11,186 bases of DNA from an uncultured Angelakisella sp. (GTDB lineage: Bacteria; Bacillota; Clostridia; Oscillospirales; Ruminococcaceae). The stretch's first letter is position 1; each line of letters starts with the position of its first letter. The position numbers and the translations under genes were made by a program. The stretch is taken from contig CAJUFK010000111.1 in assembly GCA_910585535.1 (NCBI GenBank), forward strand, positions 1 through 11,186, in the 5' to 3' direction. Of this stretch, positions 1 through 6,659 are shown piece by piece. Below the pieces are notes generated by a model. The model saw only the letters and a list, made by a program, of their open reading frames with translations. It ran no database searches and had not been told where the DNA came from.

Positions 1-8
1 AAAGAATC

Positions 9-713
9 ATGTTGATCGCAAAGGAAAACAGCGAGCGTATCCCCCCGATGCCCGAAGGTATGTATGAGGCCGTCTGCACCATGCTCATTGACATGGGGGT
101 GCAGAACAATCCCCGGTTTGGCACCAGCTCCCGCAAGATCCGTCTTGTCTGGGAGGTGCTGGGCCAGACCGTCAAGATCGGCGACCAAGAGTACCCCCGG
201 CAGATCTCCAAGGAGTTCACCAATTCCCTCTCGGACAAGAGCAATCTGCGTAAGGCGCTCCAGTCCTGGCGGGGCAAGTCCTTTACTCCCCAGGAGCTGA
301 AGGGCTTTGACCTGCGTAAGGTCCTGGGTGCCGGGGCCGTCCTTCAGGTGATGCACAAGACCGGTGAGAACGGCGACTATGCCAACATAGAGACCATCAT
401 CCCCATGGTGGGAAAGAAGCCTCCGGCGGTAAAGCCTGTGGTCTTTGACCTGGACGATGCGGGTACTTATCCGACCTTCCAGAGCCTTCCCCGGTACATC
501 CAGGAGGGGATCGCCAAGTCGGAAGGCTTCGAGTTTACCGGGCTCACGGTAGCGCCGAAGAATAACCAGGCGCAGTCTCCCCTGCCGGATGATTCCAGTG
601 CGCCCCCTGTTCATGGGGGTGGTATGTATCCTTCAGTGGACGACCAGTATGGGAAGCCCCCTGTGGGCGGGTTTTACGACATCCCGGACCAGATGCCGGC
701 AGCGGCATTTTAA
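9..713 (+). CDS. phage-like replication protein, possibly ssDNA-binding (234 aa)
   Basis: The protein has a compact N-terminal part (about residues 1-140) and a Pro/Gly/Asp-rich, probably disordered tail (about 185-234). The segment PRQISKEFTNSLSDKSNLRK (63-82) followed by SWRGK and FTPQELKGFD is the type of sequence I associate with uncharacterised phage and integrative-element proteins encoded near replication genes. The tail ends DIPDQMPAAAF, an acidic/Pro stretch with a terminal Phe, loosely recalling the tips of SSB (DDDIPF) and T7 gp2.5. A role in binding single-stranded DNA is therefore inferred, not shown. Only 8 bases precede the ATG and that frame is open to the window edge, so the true start may lie further left. 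A terminator hairpin follows, and LigA and a BRCT protein lie downstream, consistent with a DNA replication/repair module. The coding call is firm; the function is tentative. Confidence 0.6.
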   Translation: MLIAKENSERIPPMPEGMYEAVCTMLIDMGVQNNPRFGTSSRKIRLVWEVLGQTVKIGDQEYPRQISKEFTNSLSDKSNLRKALQSWRGKSFTPQELKGFDLRKVLGAGAVLQVMHKTGENGDYANIETIIPMVGKKPPAVKPVVFDLDDAGTYPTFQSLPRYIQEGIAKSEGFEFTGLTVAPKNNQAQSPLPDDSSAPPVHGGGMYPSVDDQYGKPPVGGFYDIPDQMPAAAF

Positions 714-750
714 GGGTTTGGTTCCATAGGACGCCGCAGATGCGACAGGA

Positions 751-797
751 ACAGAGGCAGACGGCAAAACGGGCGTCTGCCTCTGTATTTTCATTTT
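751..797 (+). terminator. Rho-independent terminator after the phage-like gene
   Basis: A perfect 13-bp stem (751-763 with 774-786, core CAGAGGCAGACG / CGTCTGCCTCTG) encloses a 10-nt loop and is followed by the T-rich run TATTTTCATTTT. It lies 38 bp after the stop codon of the upstream gene and just before the ligase ribosome-binding site. It should separate the two transcripts, or attenuate read-through into the ligase genes. Confidence 0.85.
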
Positions 798-812
798 GAA
801 GGGATGATCGAT

Positions 813-1087
813 ATGAATAAGATCGCGCAGATACATGAACTGGTTGCAAAGCTCAACCAGTACCGGCACGAGTATTACAACCTGGCGGCCCCTTCTGTCT
901 CCGATGCCCAGTACGACCTGCTTTTTGACCTGCTGGCCTCGCTGGAGAAGGAGACAGGCTGCGTCATGGCCAACTCCCCCACCCAAACGGTGGGCTATCA
1001 GGTGGTAGACGGTTTGGAAAAGGTTTCACACCCCATCCCCCTGCTTTCCCTTGATAAGACCAAGTCGGTGGAGGAGGTATCGGCCTT
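813..1087 (+). repeat. tandem direct repeat, copy 1 (275 bp)
   Basis: These 275 bases are identical, by base-by-base reading, to 1088-1362. The unit begins exactly at the ligA start ATG and ends at codon 92. Only one base of shared sequence (a T) is found at the junction, so the duplication was probably not formed between long pre-existing repeats. Complete identity implies a recent event, or an assembly artefact. Confidence 0.97.
1071..1078 (+). promoter_or_regulatory. ribosome-binding site for full-length ligA, supplied by the duplication
   Basis: GAGGAGGT, with AGGAGG at 1072-1077, lies 10 nt before the ATG at 1088. In the ligase these bases are coding (residues Val-Glu-Glu-Val). The tandem duplication has placed this internal stretch at Shine-Dalgarno distance in front of a second copy of the start codon. 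It matches the consensus better than the original site GAAGGG (798-803). The adjoining ATGA stop/start overlap further favours initiation here. Confidence 0.75.
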
Positions 1088-1362
1088 ATGAATAAGATCG
1101 CGCAGATACATGAACTGGTTGCAAAGCTCAACCAGTACCGGCACGAGTATTACAACCTGGCGGCCCCTTCTGTCTCCGATGCCCAGTACGACCTGCTTTT
1201 TGACCTGCTGGCCTCGCTGGAGAAGGAGACAGGCTGCGTCATGGCCAACTCCCCCACCCAAACGGTGGGCTATCAGGTGGTAGACGGTTTGGAAAAGGTT
1301 TCACACCCCATCCCCCTGCTTTCCCTTGATAAGACCAAGTCGGTGGAGGAGGTATCGGCCTT
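1088..1362 (+). repeat. tandem direct repeat, copy 2 (275 bp)
   Basis: This is the second, directly adjacent copy, identical to 813-1087 with no spacer. It supplies the N-terminus of the intact ligase. Recombination or slippage between the copies would delete one unit and put the ligase back behind the original GAAGGG ribosome-binding site, with the ligase frame intact. Confidence 0.97.
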
Positions 1363-3103
1363 TATCGGGAGCCGCCCGGTGATGCTCATGTACAAATACG
1401 ATGGCCTGACCGTGAAGCTGGAATATGAAAACGGCAGTCTGGTGCGGGCCTCCACCCGCGGAAACGGCGATGTGGGCGAAGACATCACCCACAATGCATC
1501 GGCCATCGACGGCATCCCTCAGCAGATCCCCTACCGGGACCGGCTGGTGGTGACCGGCGAGGCGTACATCCGGAAGGGTGATTTTGAAAAGGTAAAGGCG
1601 AATCTGCTGGACAGCTCCGGCAAGCCCTATAAAAACTCCCGCAACCTTGCAGCGGGCTCGATCCGCAGCTTTGACGCCTCGGCCTGTGCCCAGCGCCGCC
1701 TGCGGTTCAGCCCCTTCGGTGTGCTGGAGGGTCTGGACGGTTTTGCCTCTACCCCCAACAGCAAACACGCCAAGCTCGTCGCCTTGAAAGCTCTGGGCTT
1801 TTCCGCCTGCGGCCACTATCTGCTGAAAAATCCCACTCCGCCCGTTACGGCGGATGAACTGGAGCAGTGGATCGGCAACCTGCAGAAGAAAGCGGCTGCC
1901 GAGGCTATTCCCATTGACGGGATCGTGATTTCTTTTGATGAGATCGACTATTCCCGTTCTCTGGGCCGGACCGGGCACCATTACCGGGACGGCTTGGCCT
2001 TTAAGTTTGGCGATGAGCTGTATGAAACGGTGCTGCGGGAGATCCAGTGGAATCCCACCCGCACCGGCCTTATCAGTCCGGTGGCGGTTTTCGACCCGGT
2101 AGAAATTGATGGGGCGACCGTTTCCCGCGCAACACTGCACAACATCAGCTATATCAAAAAGCTGCGTCTGCGTCCCGGCTGCCGTATCCTGATCTGCAAG
2201 CGGAATCTGATTATCCCCCATGTGGAGGAGAACCTGGAGGCCGGCAACCAGATCGGTACAGAAGAATTGCCCGTCGTCTGCCCATGCTGCGGCGGTCCGG
2301 CGGAAATCCAGGTTTCGGAAAAGCCCAATGAGGATGGCGTCTGCGTGGAAACGCTGGTCTGCAATAACCCAGACTGCCTGGCCAAGCATATTGCCCGGCT
2401 GACCCATTTTGTAGCCAAGCCGGCGATGAACATAGAGGGGCTGTCCGAAACCACCCTGGAGAAATTTGTGGACCGGGGCTGGATCCATTCCTACCCGGAC
2501 CTGTTCCATCTGAATGAACACCGGGAAGAAATTCTGGAGATGGACGGCTTCGGCCCCAGGTCCTATGAGCGGCTATGGGCAGCAATCGAGGAGAGCAGAA
2601 AGGTCACTCTTGAGCATTTTCTGGTGGCCATCGACATCCCCTTGATCGGCAAAACAGCCAGCAAGGCCATCGCCCGGTATTTTAGCGGTGACATTGCGGC
2701 CTTTGAGCAGGCTGTCCGGGAGCGGTTTGATTTTACCCAGCTGCCGGATTTCGGGGATACCCTCTACGGGAATATCTACGAATGGTTCAGGGATAAAGGG
2801 CATCAGGCCCTTTGGGAAGCAATGAAAAGGGAGGTCGTTTTTATGGATATGGAGATCAAAAAGGCTGCGGAGAATCCGTTCTCCGGCAAAACCGTTGTTG
2901 TGACCGGCACGCTGGAGAATTTCACCCGCGCCGGTATCCAGGCCCGGATCGAGGAACTGGGCGGCAGGGCTGCCGGCAGCGTCTCCAAAAAGACGGATTT
3001 CGTTCTGGCCGGAGAGAAGGCGGGCAGCAAGCTGACAAAAGCGAGGGATCTGGGAATCCCGGTCATCACAGAGGAGCAGTTCCTTCAGATGACCGCCGAA
3101 TAA
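1088..3103 (+). CDS. ligA: NAD-dependent DNA ligase LigA, divergent accessory type (671 aa)
   Basis: The enzyme seals nicks in DNA using NAD+, forming a lysyl-AMP intermediate. Full family architecture is present. Domain Ia covers about residues 1-70 (Tyr21-Tyr22, Asp31, Tyr34-Asp35). The adenylation domain has the motif I lysine K103 in KYDG, motif IV D277-G278 in DGIVI, and the motif V lysine K306 in AFKF. An OB fold is followed by a four-cysteine zinc finger (C398, C401, C425, C430), helix-hairpin-helix repeats (about 435-590) and a C-terminal BRCT domain (596-671). Length is normal for LigA. Parts of the OB region differ from my recollection of housekeeping enzymes: WNPTRTG at 321-327 rather than a W-x-VGRTG form, and KRNLIIP at 371-377 rather than RAGDVIP. 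This suggests a mobile-element paralogue rather than the sole cellular ligase. The start at 1088 is the duplicated copy of the original ATG, served by AGGAGG and overlapping the upstream truncated frame. A hairpin and a BRCT-protein gene follow. Confidence 0.95.
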   Translation: MNKIAQIHELVAKLNQYRHEYYNLAAPSVSDAQYDLLFDLLASLEKETGCVMANSPTQTVGYQVVDGLEKVSHPIPLLSLDKTKSVEEVSAFIGSRPVMLMYKYDGLTVKLEYENGSLVRASTRGNGDVGEDITHNASAIDGIPQQIPYRDRLVVTGEAYIRKGDFEKVKANLLDSSGKPYKNSRNLAAGSIRSFDASACAQRRLRFSPFGVLEGLDGFASTPNSKHAKLVALKALGFSACGHYLLKNPTPPVTADELEQWIGNLQKKAAAEAIPIDGIVISFDEIDYSRSLGRTGHHYRDGLAFKFGDELYETVLREIQWNPTRTGLISPVAVFDPVEIDGATVSRATLHNISYIKKLRLRPGCRILICKRNLIIPHVEENLEAGNQIGTEELPVVCPCCGGPAEIQVSEKPNEDGVCVETLVCNNPDCLAKHIARLTHFVAKPAMNIEGLSETTLEKFVDRGWIHSYPDLFHLNEHREEILEMDGFGPRSYERLWAAIEESRKVTLEHFLVAIDIPLIGKTASKAIARYFSGDIAAFEQAVRERFDFTQLPDFGDTLYGNIYEWFRDKGHQALWEAMKREVVFMDMEIKKAAENPFSGKTVVVTGTLENFTRAGIQARIEELGGRAAGSVSKKTDFVLAGEKAGSKLTKARDLGIPVITEEQFLQMTAE

Positions 3104-3111
3104 CAAAAAAG

Positions 3112-3141
3112 GGGTGCCGGGGGATCGTTCCTCCGGCACCC
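3112..3141 (+). terminator. hairpin after ligA, weak terminator or processing site
   Basis: A 13-bp stem with one G-U pair (3112-3124 with 3129-3141, GGGTGCCGG...CCGGCACCC) closes a four-base loop 8 bp after the ligase stop. On the plus strand the following bases (TGATATTCAG) are only moderately T-rich, while an A6 run precedes the stem. It fits a minus-strand terminator better than a plus-strand one. It may only attenuate transcription from ligA into the BRCT gene, or stabilise the mRNA end. Confidence 0.55.
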
Positions 3142-3164
3142 TGATATTCAGAAAGGAAATGAAG

Positions 3165-4025
3165 ATGGAACAGACTTTTCGAGTAGTCGTCTGTGATGGT
3201 AAAAAGCTCATACGGCTCGACCCTGCCGATTTTGGCGTTCCTGTAAGATTAGGCGTACCCCATCTGATTGGTCCTGACAACAGGCTTGCCAACGCCCTCT
3301 ATATTCTCCTCTCCCAAAGGCCCTATCGGGTCAGCTGGATGGGCTCGCTTGCCGATGAACCTTACCGGCCGGGTGTTGACCTTTATGCGGATACCTTGCC
3401 AGAGGAGGAGTTTATGGAATATTACGAAACAGCATGGGGAAGGGTCGGTGCCGGCCGGATGATTTTGCCAAGGCAGTTCCCCCCGGATATGCTTCAATTC
3501 GCCGTTCAGATGAAAACAAAAGAGGCATATCTCATCAACCACAGCAAAATGGATTACCTCGATATGGGGAATTATATCGGCTTCAACCGTTCCGGAGACA
3601 GCTGCCCGGACCCACTCCCCCTGCTGACGGCCTGCGGGAACGGCCGGGGGGACAGAGAGTATCCGCCCTCTGCTCCCGGAGCGGAACAGATAGGCACATG
3701 GGCCTTCGACCTGCTTTCCTATACCAACAAGAAACCGGATGGGGAGTATCGGGAAACGAGGCCCTGCTTCAAAGAGAAACGAACCACCGTCCTTGGTTCC
3801 CTTGCGGGGAAAACGGTGGTCGTAACCGGGACGGTTCCCAACTACACCCGGTCGGAGGTGGAATTTATGATTCAACAGGCCGGCGGTAAAATGGGAGCTT
3901 CCGTGACCCGTTCTACCGATTACCTGGTGGTGGCGGACAATCCCGGCGCAACCAAGCTGAACAAGGCTGCCTCTCTTGGTATCCCAAAGATCACAGCTTC
4001 GGATCTCATGGCCATGCTGAATTAA
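3165..4025 (+). CDS. uncharacterised domain fused to LigA-type BRCT domain (286 aa)
   Basis: The start is placed at ATG 3165 because GAAAGGA (3151-3157) is 7 nt upstream; in-frame starts at 3114 and 3159 have no usable spacing. Residues 1 to about 200 form a domain I cannot name. Within it, LINHSKMDYLDM (123-134), PLPLLTACGNGRG (150-162) and IGTWAFDLLS (176-185) resemble a widespread uncharacterised bacterial family with pattern VNH-K-x-DK ... HPLPLLT-x-GNGRG ... GSWARD; this is from memory. Residues 213-286 are a BRCT domain (GKTVVVTGT, TDYLVV, ATKLNKAASLGIP) closely resembling that of the ligase one gene upstream. BRCT domains in LigA and replication-factor-C-type proteins bind DNA ends or phosphorylated partners, so a DNA-end-binding or ligase-accessory role is inferred. 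It lies 61 bp after ligA and 18 bp before the cysteine-cluster gene, probably in one operon. Confidence 0.8.
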   Translation: MEQTFRVVVCDGKKLIRLDPADFGVPVRLGVPHLIGPDNRLANALYILLSQRPYRVSWMGSLADEPYRPGVDLYADTLPEEEFMEYYETAWGRVGAGRMILPRQFPPDMLQFAVQMKTKEAYLINHSKMDYLDMGNYIGFNRSGDSCPDPLPLLTACGNGRGDREYPPSAPGAEQIGTWAFDLLSYTNKKPDGEYRETRPCFKEKRTTVLGSLAGKTVVVTGTVPNYTRSEVEFMIQQAGGKMGASVTRSTDYLVVADNPGATKLNKAASLGIPKITASDLMAMLN

Positions 4026-4043
4026 GAAAAGGAGAGAGAAGAA

Positions 4044-5027
4044 ATGGCAAAAGAATTTAGAAAAGATATTGATTATATGATGAGCCACAAGATGGGGCTG
4101 GACGATACCTTCCGGTTCCACTGCAAAGCCTGCGGAAAGTGCTGCAAAAACCGGGAGGATGTGCTGCTGACCCCCTATGACCTCTTTCGGATCGCCCGGT
4201 ATTTGGGGCGGACCCCTTCTGAGATCGTAGACAAATACTGCGACACCTACATGGGGCCGGACAGCCATCTCCCTGTGGTGCGGATCAAGCCGGTCCCACC
4301 GGATAATTCCTGTCCTTTCCTGCGGAACAAAAAGTGTATCGTCCATCAGGATAAGCCGATGGTCTGTGCCGTTTATCCTCTGGCCCGGATCACTCAGCCG
4401 GGAGAACCTGCCCCCTTCTATGTGCTGCAGCCGGGGAAGTCATGTGGCGGCACCGACCGCACCGTAACGGTTCGGCAGTGGCTGGGCCACCTGTGCAGCG
4501 AGGAGGGAGAGCGGACCGGCATGATGTGGGGAGAATTGATCGCTCTGTTTGTACGGGCTCTCCACTTCCGCTGGCCGCAGATGCCCGATGAACAGAAGGA
4601 AAGTTTTTGTTCCTCCCTCTTTGCGTTTCTCTATCTCAACTATGATGTCAAAGAGCCGTTTGTCCCCCAGATGAAGGCCAATGCTATGGGAGCGGTGATC
4701 CTTTGGCAGAAGGAATTATCCTTTTCGGAGGTTCCGGCATGGCTCCCCATTGGTGAACTGCCAAAAGGCGAGCGTCAACAACACCTTCTTCTCCTGAAAG
4801 CCTACGGCCTCTACAAACGGGAGTGGTGCGCCGCACGCGGCCTTCGTCCCGAACAGGTGGACGAGGAAACCGATGTGGATGGCGGCTGCTACGCCTGCCT
4901 GGAGGAATTTCGGGACAGCGAATATCAGGATGCCTCCTGTATGGAGGCGCTGCTGGAGCCAGGGGATTTTTTGCTCTGGAAGCAATACTTCCAAGCAGAC
5001 CGGTCCTGCTGCCATAAATCTTGCTGA
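4044..5027 (+). CDS. YkgJ-type cysteine-cluster (metal-binding) protein (327 aa)
   Basis: The N-terminal half carries the cysteine pattern of the YkgJ/CxxCxxCC family (putative zinc or iron-sulfur binding): C27-x2-C30-x2-C33-C34 in HCKACGKCC, then C90, C98 and C108 in SCPFL, KCIVH and VCAVYP, and C134. The phrase LTPYDLFRIARYLG (42-55) after the first cluster is typical of the family. The C-terminal half is longer than the bare family core and holds a second group of cysteines (C281, C284, C299, C322, C323, C327) with no pattern I recognise. Biochemical function is unknown for most members. GGAGAGA precedes the ATG at normal spacing, and the gene follows the BRCT gene by 18 bp, so it is probably co-transcribed. 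The next gene's -35 element overlaps its stop codon. Confidence 0.85.
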   Translation: MAKEFRKDIDYMMSHKMGLDDTFRFHCKACGKCCKNREDVLLTPYDLFRIARYLGRTPSEIVDKYCDTYMGPDSHLPVVRIKPVPPDNSCPFLRNKKCIVHQDKPMVCAVYPLARITQPGEPAPFYVLQPGKSCGGTDRTVTVRQWLGHLCSEEGERTGMMWGELIALFVRALHFRWPQMPDEQKESFCSSLFAFLYLNYDVKEPFVPQMKANAMGAVILWQKELSFSEVPAWLPIGELPKGERQQHLLLLKAYGLYKREWCAARGLRPEQVDEETDVDGGCYACLEEFRDSEYQDASCMEALLEPGDFLLWKQYFQADRSCCHKSC

Positions 5028-5052
5028 CAACGAAAAAGGCTTATGATATAAT
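5024..5052 (+). promoter_or_regulatory. strong sigma-A promoter for the AAA_14-like ATPase
   Basis: The -35 is CTGACA (5024-5029, 5 of 6 bases match TTGACA), the spacer is 17 bp and the -10 is a perfect TATAAT (5047-5052). A TG dinucleotide one base upstream makes an extended -10 (TGATATAAT). The -35 overlaps the end of the preceding gene. GAGGTG (5065-5070) then lies 7 nt before ATG 5078, so the leader is very short and the gene is its own transcription unit. Confidence 0.8.
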
Positions 5053-5077
5053 GAACATAGAAACGAGGTGATTGACC

Positions 5078-6442
5078 ATGACTTTTATTACAGGCGAACA
5101 GCTGGGCCTGCTTACAACTCCCAAGGAGCCGCGTCGCCAGCTGAATGACCTGATGAACTATTTAGACAGCCAGAACAATGGCTGCCTGCGTGTCTGCGCC
5201 TTATACGGACTGCGGCGGACGGGGAAAACTACCCTTCTGCTGCAAGCAATCAAGAAACTGCTGATGCAGGGCGTTTCCGCCAATGAGATCGGCTATTTCA
5301 CCGGGATGAAGGGCGACAACTTTGACGACCTTTACCTGGAGTTGGAGGCCCATCAGGAGCTTTCCTATATCTTTATAGATGAGATCGGCTTTTTCGCCAA
5401 CTTCTTAAAAAGCGGAAGCTATCTCTACGACACCCAAGTGCGGCTTTACGGCCACAAGGTCGTGATCGCGGGGACGAATCTGCTGGCCCTTTATGTGGCC
5501 GGGAAACGGACCCTGTATGACCGCTGCGATGTGATTCGAGTCCCCTACCTGAGTTTCTATGAACACTGCCGCTTTGTGCTGCAAACCGATTCCCCCAGCT
5601 TCGACCATTTCAAAGAGTATATGAAGTCCGGGGGGCTGTTCCAGGCCCCGGCGGATATTCCCGACTATGTGCAGACCAGCATCACCGACTCCATCGTGGA
5701 ACTGTTCCATGAACAACCGGAAAACGAAGTCTTTGTCTGGCTGAAGCCGGAGAGTGAAACGGTGGACTGGAAGGGCTATGTCAACACGGCGCTCTTTCTC
5801 TCCAGCAACTATGTTTCCAACAAGAGCTTTCAGATGCCGGTCTCTCTGATTCAGGATTTTGAGGTACTGGACGCCCAGATCTCCAAGCAGGTGGCCAGGG
5901 ATTTCAAGGAATACTTCAGCCTGAACCGCACAGACCGGAGATACCGGATGAAGCGGACCGAAACGGTGGCGCTGTTGGATTTCCTGGTGGACTGTGGCGT
6001 GATCACGGTGCTTCCCAATTTGTACAAGGACACCGAGCCCTACAAATGCTATGTACAGGCGCCGTTCCTGCGGTTCCACTTTACCGAGAAGCTGCGGAGG
6101 ATGACGGACGCACAAATCATGGATGAACACAAGCCCTTGTTTGGCGATCTGCTGGAGGCGGCTGTTGTCAGCGAGTACCAACAGAGCCACAGGGATGCAA
6201 ACATCCGGTTTGCCCGCACCCACTGTCCCCCTGGGGGCGAGCTGGTGGCGGAGATCGATCTGGTTGGCCTGGATGAGAAACAGGCTTTTGAGGTGAAACT
6301 CACCGATGGGGCTGGCTACAAGGGCTTCTCCCTCCTGTCCGAACGCCAGGAACTGAAGGGATTCACCTTCACGCTGTTGGAGGGTGAAGCGTGTATGCGG
6401 CACATCTACCAGTGGGGGAAATCCCTCTACCAAAACGGATAA
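5078..6442 (+). CDS. P-loop ATPase of AAA_14/DUF4143 type with PD-(D/E)XK-like C-terminus (454 aa)
   Basis: The N-terminal ATPase has Walker A GLRRTGKT (44-51; K50) and Walker B YIFIDE (97-102; D101, E102). These are followed by the family stretch IAGTNLLALYVAGKR and, further on, PYLSFYEH. The C-terminal third has AEIDLVGLDEKQAFEVKL, with E392, D394, E405 and K407, a D-x10-E-x-K arrangement like the PD-(D/E)XK nuclease fold assigned to DUF4143. Proteins of this architecture are common and poorly understood in bacteria and archaea; catalysis by the nuclease-like part is not established. The start ATG 5078 is chosen over TTG 5072 because GAGGTG sits 7 nt upstream. The gene has its own strong promoter and a 217-bp AT-rich gap behind it. 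It may be element cargo such as a defence or maintenance gene, which is inference only. Confidence 0.85.
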   Translation: MTFITGEQLGLLTTPKEPRRQLNDLMNYLDSQNNGCLRVCALYGLRRTGKTTLLLQAIKKLLMQGVSANEIGYFTGMKGDNFDDLYLELEAHQELSYIFIDEIGFFANFLKSGSYLYDTQVRLYGHKVVIAGTNLLALYVAGKRTLYDRCDVIRVPYLSFYEHCRFVLQTDSPSFDHFKEYMKSGGLFQAPADIPDYVQTSITDSIVELFHEQPENEVFVWLKPESETVDWKGYVNTALFLSSNYVSNKSFQMPVSLIQDFEVLDAQISKQVARDFKEYFSLNRTDRRYRMKRTETVALLDFLVDCGVITVLPNLYKDTEPYKCYVQAPFLRFHFTEKLRRMTDAQIMDEHKPLFGDLLEAAVVSEYQQSHRDANIRFARTHCPPGGELVAEIDLVGLDEKQAFEVKLTDGAGYKGFSLLSERQELKGFTFTLLEGEACMRHIYQWGKSLYQNG

Positions 6443-6659
6443 CCGCTTCTCTTGTGACAGGATTCGACAAAAATTCAGAGGTGCCTGTGGAATAATATCC
6501 CTTGCACAAACCATTTCGGAGCGGTCGCTGGTTTATGCCAACGGCCGCCTCGTTGTTTCAGTATATTGATATTTAATTCAAAATAATTTACTTTTAACTC
6601 CTTATTGTATTGCATGGCCAAATGATATAAAATAGTAAAAAGAAAAGGAGGCTTGGCAG
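6443..6659 (+). promoter_or_regulatory. intergenic region with promoter and ribosome-binding site for the acidic orphan
   Basis: The last ~100 bp (from about 6560) are AT-rich against a GC-rich background. A -10 TATAAA (6626-6631) with extended TG (6623-6624) is clear. Candidate -35 boxes are TTGTAT (6605-6610, 15-bp spacer) or TTATTG (6602-6607, 18-bp spacer), both imperfect. AAAGGAGG (6644-6651) lies 8 nt before ATG 6660. No convincing terminator for the upstream ATPase is visible in the first 115 bp, and no coding signal is seen there. Confidence 0.6.

Larger units (their letters stand above)
813..1091 (+). pseudogene. truncated duplicate of the LigA N-terminus (domain Ia, 92 aa)
   Basis: This reading frame is identical to LigA residues 1-91, then reads one different residue (Leu instead of Ala92-Phe) and stops, because the 275-bp tandem duplication is not a multiple of three. 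It holds only domain Ia, the nicotinamide-mononucleotide-binding part: the family residues Tyr21-Tyr22, Asp31 and Tyr34-Asp35 are present, while the adenylation lysine is absent, so it cannot ligate DNA. The start at 813 is preferred over the in-frame ATG at 804, because GAAGGG (798-803) sits 9 nt before 813 and directly abuts 804. This was presumably the original ligA start. The stop TGA (1089-1091) overlaps the next ATG (1088-1090), so translation of this short frame may be coupled to full-length LigA. Whether a stable peptide is made is unknown. Confidence 0.85.

Noticed and set aside
633..1261. two antisense frames with identical N-terminal peptides
   Set aside because: The identity comes from the 275-bp tandem duplication; they are shadows of the ligase N-terminus, not a gene family.
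1301..2521. 406-aa open frame antisense to ligA
   Set aside because: It lies wholly opposite a clear LigA, has low-complexity composition and no recognisable domain, and reflects the GC-rich third codon position of the real gene.
3249..4346. 365-aa antisense frame spanning the BRCT and cysteine-cluster genes
   Set aside because: It crosses two well-supported plus-strand genes with good ribosome-binding sites and no motif supports it.
5405..6514. 369-aa antisense frame over the first ATPase
   Set aside because: It is a shadow of a gene with intact Walker motifs, and no initiation signal or domain was seen.
6384..6569. 61-aa frame overlapping the end of the first ATPase
   Set aside because: It mostly overlaps the ATPase gene in another frame, has no ribosome-binding site, and the tail beyond 6442 has no recognisable similarity.
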